Source of the DNA: Pirellulaceae bacterium | Lineage (GTDB): Bacteria > Planctomycetota > Planctomycetia > Pirellulales > Pirellulaceae | Reading direction: 5' to 3' | DNA: 64,000 nucleotides | NCBI GenBank assembly: GCA_019636375.1 | Contig: JAHBXS010000002.1 | Location: 895,621-959,620 of the forward strand | Shown: positions 42,984 through 52,796 of the stretch, in pieces | How positions within the stretch are numbered: the first letter of the stretch is position 1 | Layout of the letters: each line of letters opens with the position of its first letter | Made by a program: the position numbers and the translations under genes | The notes under the pieces: generated by a model | Told to the model about the DNA's origin: nothing | The model's database searches: none | Seen by the model: the letters and a program-made list of their open reading frames with translations, nothing else

Positions 42984-45506
42984 TCAAGCACGTACAAAAT
43001 CTTCTTCCCAGCCGCCAGTTGAGGTCCGCTGAAAACAGCGATCCTCCTCTAAGACAACTAGGACCAACCATCCGTTGAACACTAAATCACGAACTAAGTT
43101 GTGCTTTTTCAAGACGACCTCGACCGCTTCTCGGGGTGCTTCAATAAACACCTGCAGACGTTGCGGCGGGTGCTGTAACCGGTTGCCGTCGTGAATGGAT
43201 TGCCACGGCAAGCCGGTCTTTAAATCACCTCCGTTGCCTTCGAGAATCCCAAACTGGCCGACGACGTTATGCAGTAACTTGTTGCCGCTGCCGTAATGAT
43301 CAGGTGCCACCGTCGAGGCGTAATACTGAAGATTGATCCAACTGGCGACAATCATCGGAGCCGTCATAATCAGTTCAAGGACCTTTCCATCATGGTCTTG
43401 ACGATAGTCATAGCTGTGGAGAAACGCTCGGCCTTCCAAATTTAGGCCGCGCGTGCGGTTTCGCGTGGCGACGATAAAGGCTGCGTTTCCAGCCAAACCC
43501 CATTCCGGTCGAACCTCGGACCAGTCGCGACTGCGGCGAAGCACGTCTTGGGTTGAGTCCGCTTGCAGCCGTAGAGCCCGCTCGGCTCGCGTGAATTGGC
43601 TGGCTTCAGCCAACCAGCGTTGAATCTTTTCGATTTGATAAAGTTGCCCGCTAGGAACCTGATCAAGATCAAAGAGTTCTACTTCGTCGGTGGTCGTGCA
43701 ATGCAATCCCGCAACAAACCACGTATCATCGGGAATTTGAATGCCGCGTTTCGTGAGCCCAGCCCGGACATCTGAACGATTTAACAAAGAAGCCAACAAG
43801 CGAGCATTCGGGGCTCCCGTATGCCCACCACAAGCACCGCAATCGAGGCCGGCCCGATATGGATTGTTGGTCACTTCTGAGCCGTGTCCGCAGATCAAAA
43901 CGACTGGCGCAAAATCTTTGGTCAAGCCAAGGTTAATAAGTACTCCCGCAGCTAATTCCACCTGTTGGCCAGTCGATAGACACTCGCCATGGGGTCCTTC
44001 CAGTACAGGCACAGCTTGAGAATTCGCGGGGAGTCCGTCCCGATCCCCCACGATAGATTGCTGCCCCCAACCCAGCGAGTCTCGCGAGAGACGCCATCCG
44101 TACCAGGCCCCAGCCGACTCAACGAATGCGAAACAGGAGGCGGCCGACGACTGGAAGGTTTTCCAGAGCTGGCGAAGATTACGAATATCGTGGCGAGCCT
44201 TGATCAGCGAGTTGATATCTTGCGTCTCGGGCCTTACGGTTTGCGTCGCTCGATACGCGGCAGACAACAAAACCGGTTTTTGATCGACTCCCTGCGTCTC
44301 GCCTAAGGGAAGGCACTCGACGGCGACACCAAAAAAACCTGCAAACCCAAATGTATCAATTTCGTCAGAGGTCGCTTCGAGATGGCGGCGAAAAACCTCC
44401 GAACGGACATCGATGCAAAACACGGCCTGGAGTGACGCCCGCGACGTGGGTCGTTTCGCCCCCTCAACACTGGAGCGACTCACTCGGAGTCGTTGAAGCA
44501 ATTTTCTGCGAAAGGCATGTTCCGTTGCGGCAAGCAGATGAAATCGAATTGATTCATCCCGACCGTCGGCAAGCCGGTGGTCAGAATCCTTGACCTCCGC
44601 CTGGCGGTCTCGGTTCAACTCGCAATTAAGATCTCCCGCCGGAACGTAGTGCCGATGGTATAAGGCCACATCATATGCCAACCGAATCGCGATCAGACCC
44701 GCCAAATCATCGCGATGCTGATGACTGAACTTGGACCAAGCTGCTAGGTACTTGATGTAAGAAGCCCAGCCAAAGACGGAGCAGACCATGCAGGTTAGGA
44801 ATGCTTGCCAAGTCTCTTCCGGCAGGCTGAGTTCGTTCAGCAACACGGCGATTGCACGACGCGGATCGCTTGGCAACATCCGAACAAGTCGCCGGAATTC
44901 CGGAAAGCCCATCAAGTCCCAACGCTTGCCACGCGAGAATGCCTCCCGCCAAGCTGCGTAGAGCGACAGTCCCCGCCAAGGGTTTGCCCACAATGCTTGG
45001 CCGCGATCATAATGCGCCGAGCAGTGTCGTGTGATATCGTTGATGAAGTGGATGGTCCACAAAGTTCCATGGCGTTTGTCCAGGGCTTCGCTGACCGAGT
45101 ACCATTGGCGCTTGCGAGTTGCGGAGATTTCCTGTTGGCCTTCTAGCAGCGACAGAAGCAGGGCGATGTCCGTCACGACCTCACCATCTTCCGAATCTTC
45201 CGACTGTTGTGTCACCCAGGCACTTGTGGCCAGGATATCCTTGATCGTAAATTCTTGGCGTTGCCACAAATCTCGGAAGTACTCCCAACTCGGCAAAAAA
45301 TCTGCGCCGCGAAAGTCTCGAATCATTCCGTTGACCTGCTGGAAAGTCTTATCCGTCAGATCGACCACAGGGTTGACTGCAACGTAGTCATTCAAGGGCC
45401 AAACGGGAGCGACAATTTTTTCGACCTCCAGCAACAACCCATCGATATCGACATGGCGCGACTCCCGTGATGATTGAGAGACCTTTTCAAAAGCCACTGT
45501 ATTCAT
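42984..45506 (-). CDS. dabA: DabA, inorganic carbon transporter subunit (DUF2309/UPF0753)
   Basis: 840 residues. The beta-carbonic-anhydrase-like site of DabA is complete: C364-I-D366-V-R368 in QAVFCIDVRSEVFRRHLEA, and H541 and C556 in ICGHGSEVTNNPYRAGLDCG. The spacing between the two cysteines (192) is close to that in Halothiobacillus DabA. With DabB it forms the cation-gradient-driven DAB complex that hydrates CO2 inside the cell and traps it as bicarbonate. Starts 54 bp after dabB. Confidence 0.94.
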   Translation of the reverse strand: MNTVAFEKVSQSSRESRHVDIDGLLLEVEKIVAPVWPLNDYVAVNPVVDLTDKTFQQVNGMIRDFRGADFLPSWEYFRDLWQRQEFTIKDILATSAWVTQQSEDSEDGEVVTDIALLLSLLEGQQEISATRKRQWYSVSEALDKRHGTLWTIHFINDITRHCSAHYDRGQALWANPWRGLSLYAAWREAFSRGKRWDLMGFPEFRRLVRMLPSDPRRAIAVLLNELSLPEETWQAFLTCMVCSVFGWASYIKYLAAWSKFSHQHRDDLAGLIAIRLAYDVALYHRHYVPAGDLNCELNRDRQAEVKDSDHRLADGRDESIRFHLLAATEHAFRRKLLQRLRVSRSSVEGAKRPTSRASLQAVFCIDVRSEVFRRHLEATSDEIDTFGFAGFFGVAVECLPLGETQGVDQKPVLLSAAYRATQTVRPETQDINSLIKARHDIRNLRQLWKTFQSSAASCFAFVESAGAWYGWRLSRDSLGWGQQSIVGDRDGLPANSQAVPVLEGPHGECLSTGQQVELAAGVLINLGLTKDFAPVVLICGHGSEVTNNPYRAGLDCGACGGHTGAPNARLLASLLNRSDVRAGLTKRGIQIPDDTWFVAGLHCTTTDEVELFDLDQVPSGQLYQIEKIQRWLAEASQFTRAERALRLQADSTQDVLRRSRDWSEVRPEWGLAGNAAFIVATRNRTRGLNLEGRAFLHSYDYRQDHDGKVLELIMTAPMIVASWINLQYYASTVAPDHYGSGNKLLHNVVGQFGILEGNGGDLKTGLPWQSIHDGNRLQHPPQRLQVFIEAPREAVEVVLKKHNLVRDLVFNGWLVLVVLEEDRCFQRTSTGGWEEDFVRA

Positions 45507-45560
45507 TAAACGATTCCTTATTTCGAATTCAAAAACTCATTCCGATTAATGCTCGCTGGT

Positions 45561-47171
45561 TTAGGGCGTAGGTGATCGCTGTCCCCAAACCCGAGCCGTC
45601 ACTGTCCGCACAGGCAAATCCAGATAAAAACCATGTGTGGCATGGACATACAGCGAGCGCAACCAACGCTGACAAGCGGTTCTCCGCGCGAACGCTGGCA
45701 TCGCCAATAGTCCAATCAAACCCAGGATCAACAGCAAACCCAACAGGCTGGCCACCCAACTCGGCCCATGAATATTTCCCACGTGTACCGTTTGAAGACT
45801 AAAGTCAATGACGAGGTAGAGGCTCCAATATCCACAACAGACGGCAAAGGCGATCGCCATGGCAAATCCCCAAACTTTTCTTGAATTCGCGAGGTTTGCC
45901 GTGCCAATCAGTTGCGTTAAGGCCATGATTTGCACCAATGCCAAAACCCATATTCCTGGCTTCATGCGCCAATCCACTCCGAACAGCCAAATCGTGAATC
46001 CGCTTATCGCGATACTCAGCCCCAGAGCGATCGACATTCCCAATATCCATCGCGGCGAGTTCGCGGAAGTTTGACCTTCCTGTTTGGTGGCGAACTGCTT
46101 TATTGGGTGGGCCGCATCAATCGCACTGCCTGACCTGAGAAATGCGTGAGCCTTGTACAAAGAGTGCGCGATCAAATGCACGAGTGCCGCTGAAAATGCG
46201 CCCAGTCCGCACTGGAGCATCATGAACCCCATCTGAGCAACGGTCGACCAAGCCAACATTCGCTTGACATTCGTCTGAGTCAACATCACCACACTGGCCG
46301 CTACCGCTGTGAGCGCCCCGACGGCAAGGAGCATATCCAAGGCCAACCAGGAAAGAGAAACTAACGGGCTCAGCCGAATCACCAAAAATCCGCCTGCATT
46401 GATCACCCCGGCGTGCATCAATGCGGAGACTGGAGTTGGGGTCTCTAAAGTGTCAGGGAGCCAACTATGAAAGGGGAGCTGAGCACTTTTAGTCATCGCC
46501 CCGAGTGCAAAAAGTGCTCCAATCAGCAACACTCTGGAATCTACGACTCCTGATCTGGCAAGGCCCTCTGCCGCGGCAAACAGGCTCGTGTAATCCAACG
46601 CCCCGAAAACATTCCAGGTCAAAACCAAGGCACCTAAGAGGAACAAGTCACCGAGACGACTGATTAAAAATTTCTTTCGCGCGGCCCAAACAGCCCAGAC
46701 TCGCTCCGGATAATGCATCAGCAATTGATGCAATCCGTAACTGCAGAACACCCAGGCCATCGTCAGCATCAGCAAGTTCCGCGACAACACGAGCAGCATG
46801 ACAGCACTGAGGGTGAAGGCAATCCATTTCAAGAATTTACCCTGACCGGAATCTCCATCGAGATATCGCATGGAAAAGCCAACAATCACCAGGCCGATCA
46901 AGCTAACTAGCCCTGACATGATGACCGTCAGCGGATCGAGGTAAACACCTAATCCCAGGCCGTATGGAAGACTCCAGCACTCCCAGTCGCTTGTCCCCAT
47001 CGTAGCCACGAATGCCCCGCAAAAAATCGCGATGACCAGATTTGAAATGGCTAGAGCCCACACCACTCGCTTGAGAATTCCAGGAGCGCGATTGGCCATG
47101 CGATCAGGAAGAAAGCTCAAACTCAGTCCTAACAAAGGCCAGCAGATAACCCCCATCTTGATCCACCACAT
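45561..47171 (-). CDS. dabB: DabB, NuoL/MrpA-like proton-conducting membrane subunit
   Basis: About 536 residues from ATG 47171 (AAAGGA about 10 nt upstream); a 27-codon longer frame lacks a ribosome site. Some 13-15 hydrophobic helices are visible, with the Proton_antipo_M core (KSAQLPFHSWLPDTLETPTP, VSALMHAGVINAGGFLVIRL) including the key Lys of TM7-8 and His residues of the antiporter family. It supplies the ion-coupling half of the DAB pump next to DabA. First gene of the operon, divergent from the winged-helix gene. Confidence 0.93.
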   Translation of the reverse strand: MWWIKMGVICWPLLGLSLSFLPDRMANRAPGILKRVVWALAISNLVIAIFCGAFVATMGTSDWECWSLPYGLGLGVYLDPLTVIMSGLVSLIGLVIVGFSMRYLDGDSGQGKFLKWIAFTLSAVMLLVLSRNLLMLTMAWVFCSYGLHQLLMHYPERVWAVWAARKKFLISRLGDLFLLGALVLTWNVFGALDYTSLFAAAEGLARSGVVDSRVLLIGALFALGAMTKSAQLPFHSWLPDTLETPTPVSALMHAGVINAGGFLVIRLSPLVSLSWLALDMLLAVGALTAVAASVVMLTQTNVKRMLAWSTVAQMGFMMLQCGLGAFSAALVHLIAHSLYKAHAFLRSGSAIDAAHPIKQFATKQEGQTSANSPRWILGMSIALGLSIAISGFTIWLFGVDWRMKPGIWVLALVQIMALTQLIGTANLANSRKVWGFAMAIAFAVCCGYWSLYLVIDFSLQTVHVGNIHGPSWVASLLGLLLILGLIGLLAMPAFARRTACQRWLRSLYVHATHGFYLDLPVRTVTARVWGQRSPTP

Positions 47172-47286
47172 CGTCAAATGTCCTTTCCAATTACCGGGAA
47201 TACCACAACAACCAACACACTGAATCGGGCAGAGTTGTCGCTGCGGAAACACCCAGACAACTCACCGATTTCCCAAATCCTAATAC

Positions 47287-47302
47287 ACGACAATATTGTC
47301 GT
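47287..47302. promoter_or_regulatory. 16-bp perfect palindrome between dabB and regulator gene
   Basis: ACGACAATATTGTCGT reads the same on both strands. It lies 116 bp before the dabB start and about 240 bp before the winged-helix gene, in the only shared control region, so it is a candidate operator for that regulator. Confidence 0.55.
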
Positions 47303-47543
47303 CAATACGGTTTCGTGTTTTTTTTATCGTGTTTTTAAATGGGCGACTTGATCGTATTGTTGCTGACTCGTGAAATTGGTAAAAACGCTTGAAAAAGGGG
47401 GCTCTGTTTAACCTTAAAACTCCCCGCAACCCTGGTCGATTTACAGAAAAAAAACTCCTATGGGGTATTTCTGGCAGGATCTCGGCGCTTGGGCCGGTTT
47501 CTGCGATAATTTGTCCGAGAATTTTGAAGAACCCTTCTGTCTC

Positions 47544-47969
47544 ATGAAATTTTTTATGGCCACCAAGAAGACAACCAATCGTTCATCCCGCAAGCCAACC
47601 CAGGGACTAGCCGCGTCTAAGCGAAAAACGCCACTGCGAAATCGTCCGGCACCCTCCCAAAGCACCTCGGATAGCAAACACGAAAAAGGATTAGCCCCCC
47701 ATCGCTGGACGTTCCTGACAAATCACTCTCATGTGCTAATTCTCTTGTCGCGAGACCCATCGATCACTCTGCGTGAGGTTGCAATTCAGGTCGGAATCAC
47801 CGAACGAGCGGTGCAACGGATTATCGCGGACCTAGAGCACGAAGGCTTTATTGAACGAGAACGGATGGGCCGGCAGAATCGCTATCGAGTTCATCTTGAT
47901 TTAGCTCTCCGTCATCCTATCGAGTCTCATCGCACCATCGGCGAATTGATCAAGACGATTAGCCTCTAA
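47544..47969 (+). CDS. Winged helix-turn-helix transcriptional regulator
   Basis: About 141 residues from ATG 47544 (MKFFMATKK); ATG 47556 is an alternative and a 28-codon longer frame is less likely. A basic, Ser/Pro/Arg-rich N-terminal tail precedes a MarR/HTH-type wing: THWTFLTNHSHVL-like segment (WTFLTNHSHVLILLSRDPSI), TLREVAIQVGITERAVQRII recognition region and DLEHEGFIERERMGRQNRYR wing. Position and orientation suggest control of the dab operon. Confidence 0.85.
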   Translation: MKFFMATKKTTNRSSRKPTQGLAASKRKTPLRNRPAPSQSTSDSKHEKGLAPHRWTFLTNHSHVLILLSRDPSITLREVAIQVGITERAVQRIIADLEHEGFIERERMGRQNRYRVHLDLALRHPIESHRTIGELIKTISL

Positions 47970-48197
47970 ACTGTGCCTGAAAATTACTTGTCGCTCATTA
48001 TAGAAATTGTTCAATCAACGACAGGCAACCGTTTTGCTCGCTTAAAAAATCAAGTGAAACTGCAGCATTAAGGGAACTGTTTTTATCCAACTTAGAATTA
48101 ATCGCCCGATTACATCATCCGAACGTTCCACGCGGAAACTGATAAGTCAGAGCAGCACACCATTCACGACTCACTCAACTCAATAGGAAAGGTAACG

Positions 48198-48662
48198 ATG
48201 AGCTACACCTACCAATATCCTCGTCCCGCGTTATCGGTAGACATCGTGCTGTTCGGATTCCAGGAATCTCAACTCTCGGTCTTGCTGATCCAGCGAGCCA
48301 ATCCTCCGTTTGCTGGGGATTGGGCTTTGCCGGGAGGGTTTGTGGATCTGGATGAGACACTGGAGCAGGCGGCGCTGCGTGAGTTGCAAGAGGAAACGGG
48401 ACTGAGCGATCTAAATCTGGAGCAACTTCACGCCTTCAGCACCATCGACCGCGACCCGCGCGAGCGTGTGATTTCAATCGCCTTTTATGGCCTAGTCAAA
48501 CAGGAGCGCTATCAACCCGTCGCCGCAGACGACGCCCGCGACGCGCGGTGGTTTCCGATTGAAAACCTCCCTCAATTGGCCTTCGACCATCAGCAGATAT
48601 TTTCAGTTGCCCGGCAGCGACTGAAAGCCAAGTTACAACATCAGCCGCCAACTGCGAGCTGA
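48198..48662 (+). CDS. Nudix hydrolase
   Basis: 154 residues. The Nudix box is complete: G47-FVDLD-E53-TLEQAAL-R61-E62-L-Q-E65-E66-T-G68-L69. The fold continues with ARWFPIENLPQLAFDHQQIF, as in ADP-ribose pyrophosphatase/NrtR-like Nudix proteins; no C-terminal winged helix is present, so it is probably an enzyme rather than an NrtR regulator. AGGAAAGG precedes the ATG. Converges on the DUF1501 gene with a 5-bp gap. Confidence 0.93.
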   Translation: MSYTYQYPRPALSVDIVLFGFQESQLSVLLIQRANPPFAGDWALPGGFVDLDETLEQAALRELQEETGLSDLNLEQLHAFSTIDRDPRERVISIAFYGLVKQERYQPVAADDARDARWFPIENLPQLAFDHQQIFSVARQRLKAKLQHQPPTAS

Positions 48663-48667
48663 CCATC

Positions 48668-50143
48668 TTAGACCAGCAGTTCTTTAATCGGCTGGGTATC
48701 TTCGACGCCGATGAGGCGTTGGTCGAGGCCGCCGTAGAAGTAACTCAGTCGGTTGGGCTCGAGGCCGAGTTGGTGTAGGATCGTGGCGTGAATGCGTTTG
48801 ACGTGCAACTTCTTCTCCACGGCAGTGGCACCCAGTTCGTCGGTCTTACCGTGACTAATGCCCCCCTTAATCCCGCCACCGGCAAGCCACATCGTGAAGC
48901 CGTAGGCGTTGTGATCGCGACCGGTTCCTTTTTCATACTCAGCCGTCGGTTGGCGACCGAATTCGCCACCCCAAACGATGAGGGTGCTGTCGAGCATCCC
49001 CCGTTGCTTAAGGTCTTTCAACAAGGCCGCGATCGGTTGATCGGTCTCTCCCGCGTGGAGTTCGTGGTTGTAAACCAAGTCGCCGTGAGCGTCCCAGTTG
49101 TCGTCGTTGTGGGCTCCGCCGGAATAAATCTGTACAAACCGCACGCCCCGCTCGACCAACCGCCGCGCCATCAGACATTGGCGTCCGAAGTATTGCGTTT
49201 TGGGATTGTCCAAGCCATACATTTTTTGAGTGGCCTCGGTTTCTTGAGCAAGGTCCACTGCCTCGGGCGCGGTGCTTTGCATCTTGTAGGCCAACTCGTA
49301 ACTCGCGATCCGGGCGGCCAGTTCGCTGTTGCCCGGATTTTGAGCTTCGTGGGCTTCGTTGTATTCTCGGAGCGTATCGAGCAGCTTCCGTTGCACCGAA
49401 TCGGTCATCGTTTGATGCCGATTAAGATCTAAGATCGCGGTCCCTTCGGAGCGGACGACGCAACCCTGATAGATAGCTGGCATAAAGCCACTGCTCCAGT
49501 TCTTCGGTCCGCTGATCGGGCCCCCTTTGTTGTCGAGCATCACGACGAAGCCCGGCAAATTTTCATTCTCACTCCCCAGACCGTAATTGACCCACGAGCC
49601 GAGGCAAGGACTACCGCTGAGGATTCGCCCCGAGTTCATCTGAAACATCGCCGAGCCGTGAATCGGCGAGTCGGCAGTCATGCTGTGAACGAATGCTATG
49701 TCATCAACACAAGTCCCCAAATTGGGAAACAGATCGGAGACCCATTTGCCACATTCACCGTACTGCTTGAATTTCCAACGCGGTTCGACGATGCGGCCTT
49801 GATTCTTATGCCCGCCACGACCGAAGGTCTTCACCTCGATTGTCTTGTTATCCATGCCGTACATTGAGGGCTTGTAGTCAAAGGTGTCGATATGGCTGGG
49901 GCCGCCGTACATATACAAGAAAATCACCGCCTTCGCCTTACCAGGAAAATGGGGCTCCTTGGGGGCCAAGGGATTCTTCCAGACTTGGTCATCCTGGGCC
50001 TGGTCGTCCCGACCGAGACCATGCCGTGCAAAAAACTCTGGGTCCAACATCCCAGCCATCGCACAGCCGGTAAATCCTGCTCCCGATTGCCATAGGAACT
50101 CACGTCGCGTGCGACCGCAGAAATTGGGGGTTGGTTGGTTCAT
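48668..50143 (-). CDS. DUF1501 family secreted protein (sulfatase-like fold)
   Basis: 491 residues. A Tat-type N-terminus (CGRTRREFLWQSGAGFTGCA) leads to the DUF1501 core: AKAVIFLYMYGGPSHIDTFD, ERGVRFVQIYSGGAHNDDNW, DAHGDLVYNHELHAGETDQP, LIVWGGEFGRQPTAEYEKGT GRDHNAYGFT. DUF1501 proteins have an alkaline-phosphatase/sulfatase-related fold and are found paired with PSD1/DUF1549/DUF1553 proteins in Planctomycetes, as here. Enzymatic activity unproven. Confidence 0.94.
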   Translation of the reverse strand: MNQPTPNFCGRTRREFLWQSGAGFTGCAMAGMLDPEFFARHGLGRDDQAQDDQVWKNPLAPKEPHFPGKAKAVIFLYMYGGPSHIDTFDYKPSMYGMDNKTIEVKTFGRGGHKNQGRIVEPRWKFKQYGECGKWVSDLFPNLGTCVDDIAFVHSMTADSPIHGSAMFQMNSGRILSGSPCLGSWVNYGLGSENENLPGFVVMLDNKGGPISGPKNWSSGFMPAIYQGCVVRSEGTAILDLNRHQTMTDSVQRKLLDTLREYNEAHEAQNPGNSELAARIASYELAYKMQSTAPEAVDLAQETEATQKMYGLDNPKTQYFGRQCLMARRLVERGVRFVQIYSGGAHNDDNWDAHGDLVYNHELHAGETDQPIAALLKDLKQRGMLDSTLIVWGGEFGRQPTAEYEKGTGRDHNAYGFTMWLAGGGIKGGISHGKTDELGATAVEKKLHVKRIHATILHQLGLEPNRLSYFYGGLDQRLIGVEDTQPIKELLV

Positions 50144-50165
50144 CTTCGGTCTCCGGTTTGCACTA

Positions 50166-50269
50166 AGAGCCTATCCCAAAAGGGGTCAGACCCTCTCCGG
50201 TTCGGCAACAAAACAACGTAAAATTTCGCTTAGCCTCCAAAGGGTCTGACCCCTTTTGGGATAGGCTCT
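50166..50269. repeat. Palindrome with perfect 28-bp arms between the PSD1 and DUF1501 genes
   Basis: AGAGCCTATCCCAAAAGGGG-TCAGACCC (50166-50193) is repeated as its exact reverse complement at the right end (to 50269). The right arm touches the stop codon of the PSD1 gene. The core GGGGTCAG recalls the GGTACCGTTG elements near 28 kb, but the rest differs. Confidence 0.9.
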
Positions 50270-52796
50270 AATCAAGGTAAACAAATTCGTTAAGGTTTAA
50301 AACGAGCAAGCAGTAGTTTTTAATCGCCTGCTTGCGCGACAGTTGATCATCATTCATCCACGATTCGATCAGGGTTACTCCTTTGGAGATTTCCGTGGCG
50401 TTCGGTTGCCGCTGCAAGGCTCGCTCCAGCGCCCGCTCGACCAACTCCGCGAGCGAGTCATTTTCGAGGTCTCCCAACGTGGTCGCAAAATGAGCCGCTT
50501 GAGTTTGGACAAACTCACTGTTGATCATGTGCAGGGCTTGAGTCGGCTGCGTCGTGGTGAAGCGAACGGGACAAGTAAAGTCGGGATCGGGTGCGTCGTA
50601 GTTGGCCAAGATCGGAACCCGCAAACTCCGCTTGACATGAATGTAAATGCTCCGTCGGTTTTGGTCTTCGAGACTGGACTTCTCCCAGTTGTCGCCAGGG
50701 ATCGACTGACCCGCCAAGACTTCAGCGGGGAGGTCGGGATAAACGCTGCGGCCAAACATCTTGCTCAAGTTCAGTTGCCCGGCCATCAACAAAACCGAAT
50801 CGCGAATCTCTTCGGCCGACAACCGCCGCATGTCATACCGCCAATAGGCGTCGTTTTCCGGATCGGTCGCAGCGTACTCCGGATTGAACTGACTCGACAT
50901 ACGATAGGTTGCCGAGAGCATCAACTTGCGATGTATCGTTTTCATCCGCCAACCACTGGCCACAAATTCTGTCGCCAAGTAGTCGAGAAGTTCTGGGTGA
51001 GTTGGCTGGTTTCCTTGGAATCCAAAGTCACTACTGCTGCGAACGATGCCCCGACCGAAGTGATATTGCCAAAGTCGATTGGCCATCACTCTGGCGGTCA
51101 AGGGATTTTCGGGGCTGGCAATCCAGCGGGCCAACCCTAGGCGACGCCCAGAGGTGTTCGCCGTCGGGCTAGAAATTTCGGGTTGCGGTGGCGACAGCAC
51201 TTCCAAGAACCCCGGCTCGACCTCATCTCCAATCACATGGGCACTCCCCCGAAGCATCACGTAAGTCGGCGGTGGATTCGGTCCATGCTCTTTGACCGCC
51301 AAGATTTGTAATTTCTGGTCTTCTAGTTTTCGTTGAAGCTGACGACGTTCACCTTTGGTTTTGACATAGGTCTCGAACTCTTCCTCGGTGATGACGGTTC
51401 CGATTCGTTTCTTGACAAGATCGTTGCGCCGTCCGGGATTATGCCATTCTTCGTGCTCGACAGGAATAAAGTCCTTCTTGACCCGTTCTTCGAGCGCGTC
51501 GATACCCGGAATCAGGTCGCGGATTTGATCGGCAAGCCGCTGGTTATCTTCTGCGAGTCCCGGTTGGTCAATCGTGACCACCGAAGCGTCCAGGACCGAT
51601 TCATGTCCGCGGATACCGTAGTGTCGAATGTTGGTGAAGAACGCCAACATGCTGTAGTAGTCCTTGGTGCTCACAGGATCGATCTTGTGGTCGTGGCAGC
51701 GAGCACAATTGACCGTGAGTCCCAGCATCGTTTGACTGACGGTGCCCAAAATATCATCGTAGGCATCAAACTTCGCTTGCTTAGGATCAGCCGGTTCATC
51801 ATCCCATTGCCCCAAGCGATAAAAGCCCGTCGCAATAATCGTATCGGGAGTTGGTTCAGGCAGTTCGTCTCCCGCCAATTGCTCGATCAAAAACTGATCG
51901 TAGGGTTTGTCTTGGTTGAATGATTGAATCACGTAATCGCGATAGCGCCACACGAACGGCTTGGTGCCGTCGCGCTCAAAACTGTTCGACTCGGCATAAC
52001 GAACAAGGTCGAGCCAATGCCGCCCCCACTTTTCGCCGTAGTGCGGGGACTCCAAGAGACGGTCAATGAGTTTTTCGTAGGCTTGCGGATCGGTGTCGTT
52101 GACAAACTGCCGAACCTCATCCATCGTGGGTGGGAGTCCGATCAGGTCATAGTACGCCCGACGAATCAACGTTTCACGCGAAGCCTCCGGAGCAGGTGTC
52201 ATGTTCCGGGCATCAAGCCCCTGAAGAATGAACGCATCAATCTCGTTGCGAACCCACTCAGGGTTACTGACCGCAGGAATTTCAGGGCGATGCGGCGGCT
52301 GGAAGGCCCACCAGCGTTTCGCCTCTTCCGTAATCAACTCTGGCCGATGGTCCACGTCGGGACCTTCGAGTTCTTCGCTCTCCGGCCAAGGCACCCCCAA
52401 AGCGACCCACAGGGTGAGGGTATCGATCTCTTCCTTAGTCATCTTTTCGCCGGGGGGCATTTCGAGCACGTCATGGTTGATCGCCTTGAGCAACAGGCTC
52501 GCCCGATAGTCCCGCAAATTCACTGCCGGGCCGCTTTCACCGCCTCGCAGGACGGCATCATGCGAAGTGATCGCCAACTCACCGCCGAGGTCATCGAGGT
52601 CCTCCGCATGGCAGTCCCAGCAGTGCATCTCCAAAATCGGTTTTACTTTATCGACGAAAAACGCATCGGCTTCTGCCTCAGTCAGCGTCGGGATTTCAAG
52701 TTGACCCCACAACGCCGTGGGATTGTATGCCAACCCGATCAATAATAGAAAACCGGCAAATTTTGTTACCAGCGGAACACTAAAAAACACTTTCAC
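50268..52796 (-). CDS. PSD1 / DUF1549 / DUF1553 cytochrome-type protein
   Basis: 842 residues. A signal peptide precedes a PSD1 cytochrome c domain with heme motif CWDCH (MHCWDCHAEDLDDLGGELAI). DUF1549 follows (FILQGLDARNMTPAPEASRE, IRRAYYDLIGLPPT) and DUF1553 at the C-terminus (RRLGLARWIASPENPLTARV MANRLWQYHFGRGIV). This architecture is nearly always followed by DUF1501, as in this operon. Likely periplasmic or surface-located redox/glycan-related protein; function not established. Confidence 0.95.
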   Translation of the reverse strand: MKVFFSVPLVTKFAGFLLLIGLAYNPTALWGQLEIPTLTEAEADAFFVDKVKPILEMHCWDCHAEDLDDLGGELAITSHDAVLRGGESGPAVNLRDYRASLLLKAINHDVLEMPPGEKMTKEEIDTLTLWVALGVPWPESEELEGPDVDHRPELITEEAKRWWAFQPPHRPEIPAVSNPEWVRNEIDAFILQGLDARNMTPAPEASRETLIRRAYYDLIGLPPTMDEVRQFVNDTDPQAYEKLIDRLLESPHYGEKWGRHWLDLVRYAESNSFERDGTKPFVWRYRDYVIQSFNQDKPYDQFLIEQLAGDELPEPTPDTIIATGFYRLGQWDDEPADPKQAKFDAYDDILGTVSQTMLGLTVNCARCHDHKIDPVSTKDYYSMLAFFTNIRHYGIRGHESVLDASVVTIDQPGLAEDNQRLADQIRDLIPGIDALEERVKKDFIPVEHEEWHNPGRRNDLVKKRIGTVITEEEFETYVKTKGERRQLQRKLEDQKLQILAVKEHGPNPPPTYVMLRGSAHVIGDEVEPGFLEVLSPPQPEISSPTANTSGRRLGLARWIASPENPLTARVMANRLWQYHFGRGIVRSSSDFGFQGNQPTHPELLDYLATEFVASGWRMKTIHRKLMLSATYRMSSQFNPEYAATDPENDAYWRYDMRRLSAEEIRDSVLLMAGQLNLSKMFGRSVYPDLPAEVLAGQSIPGDNWEKSSLEDQNRRSIYIHVKRSLRVPILANYDAPDPDFTCPVRFTTTQPTQALHMINSEFVQTQAAHFATTLGDLENDSLAELVERALERALQRQPNATEISKGVTLIESWMNDDQLSRKQAIKNYCLLVLNLNEFVYLD

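Noticed and set aside
50343..52745. Several plus-strand open frames of 190-270 codons across the PSD1 gene
   Set aside because: Antisense shadows of a well-supported PSD1/DUF1549/DUF1553 protein; no domain or ribosome site.
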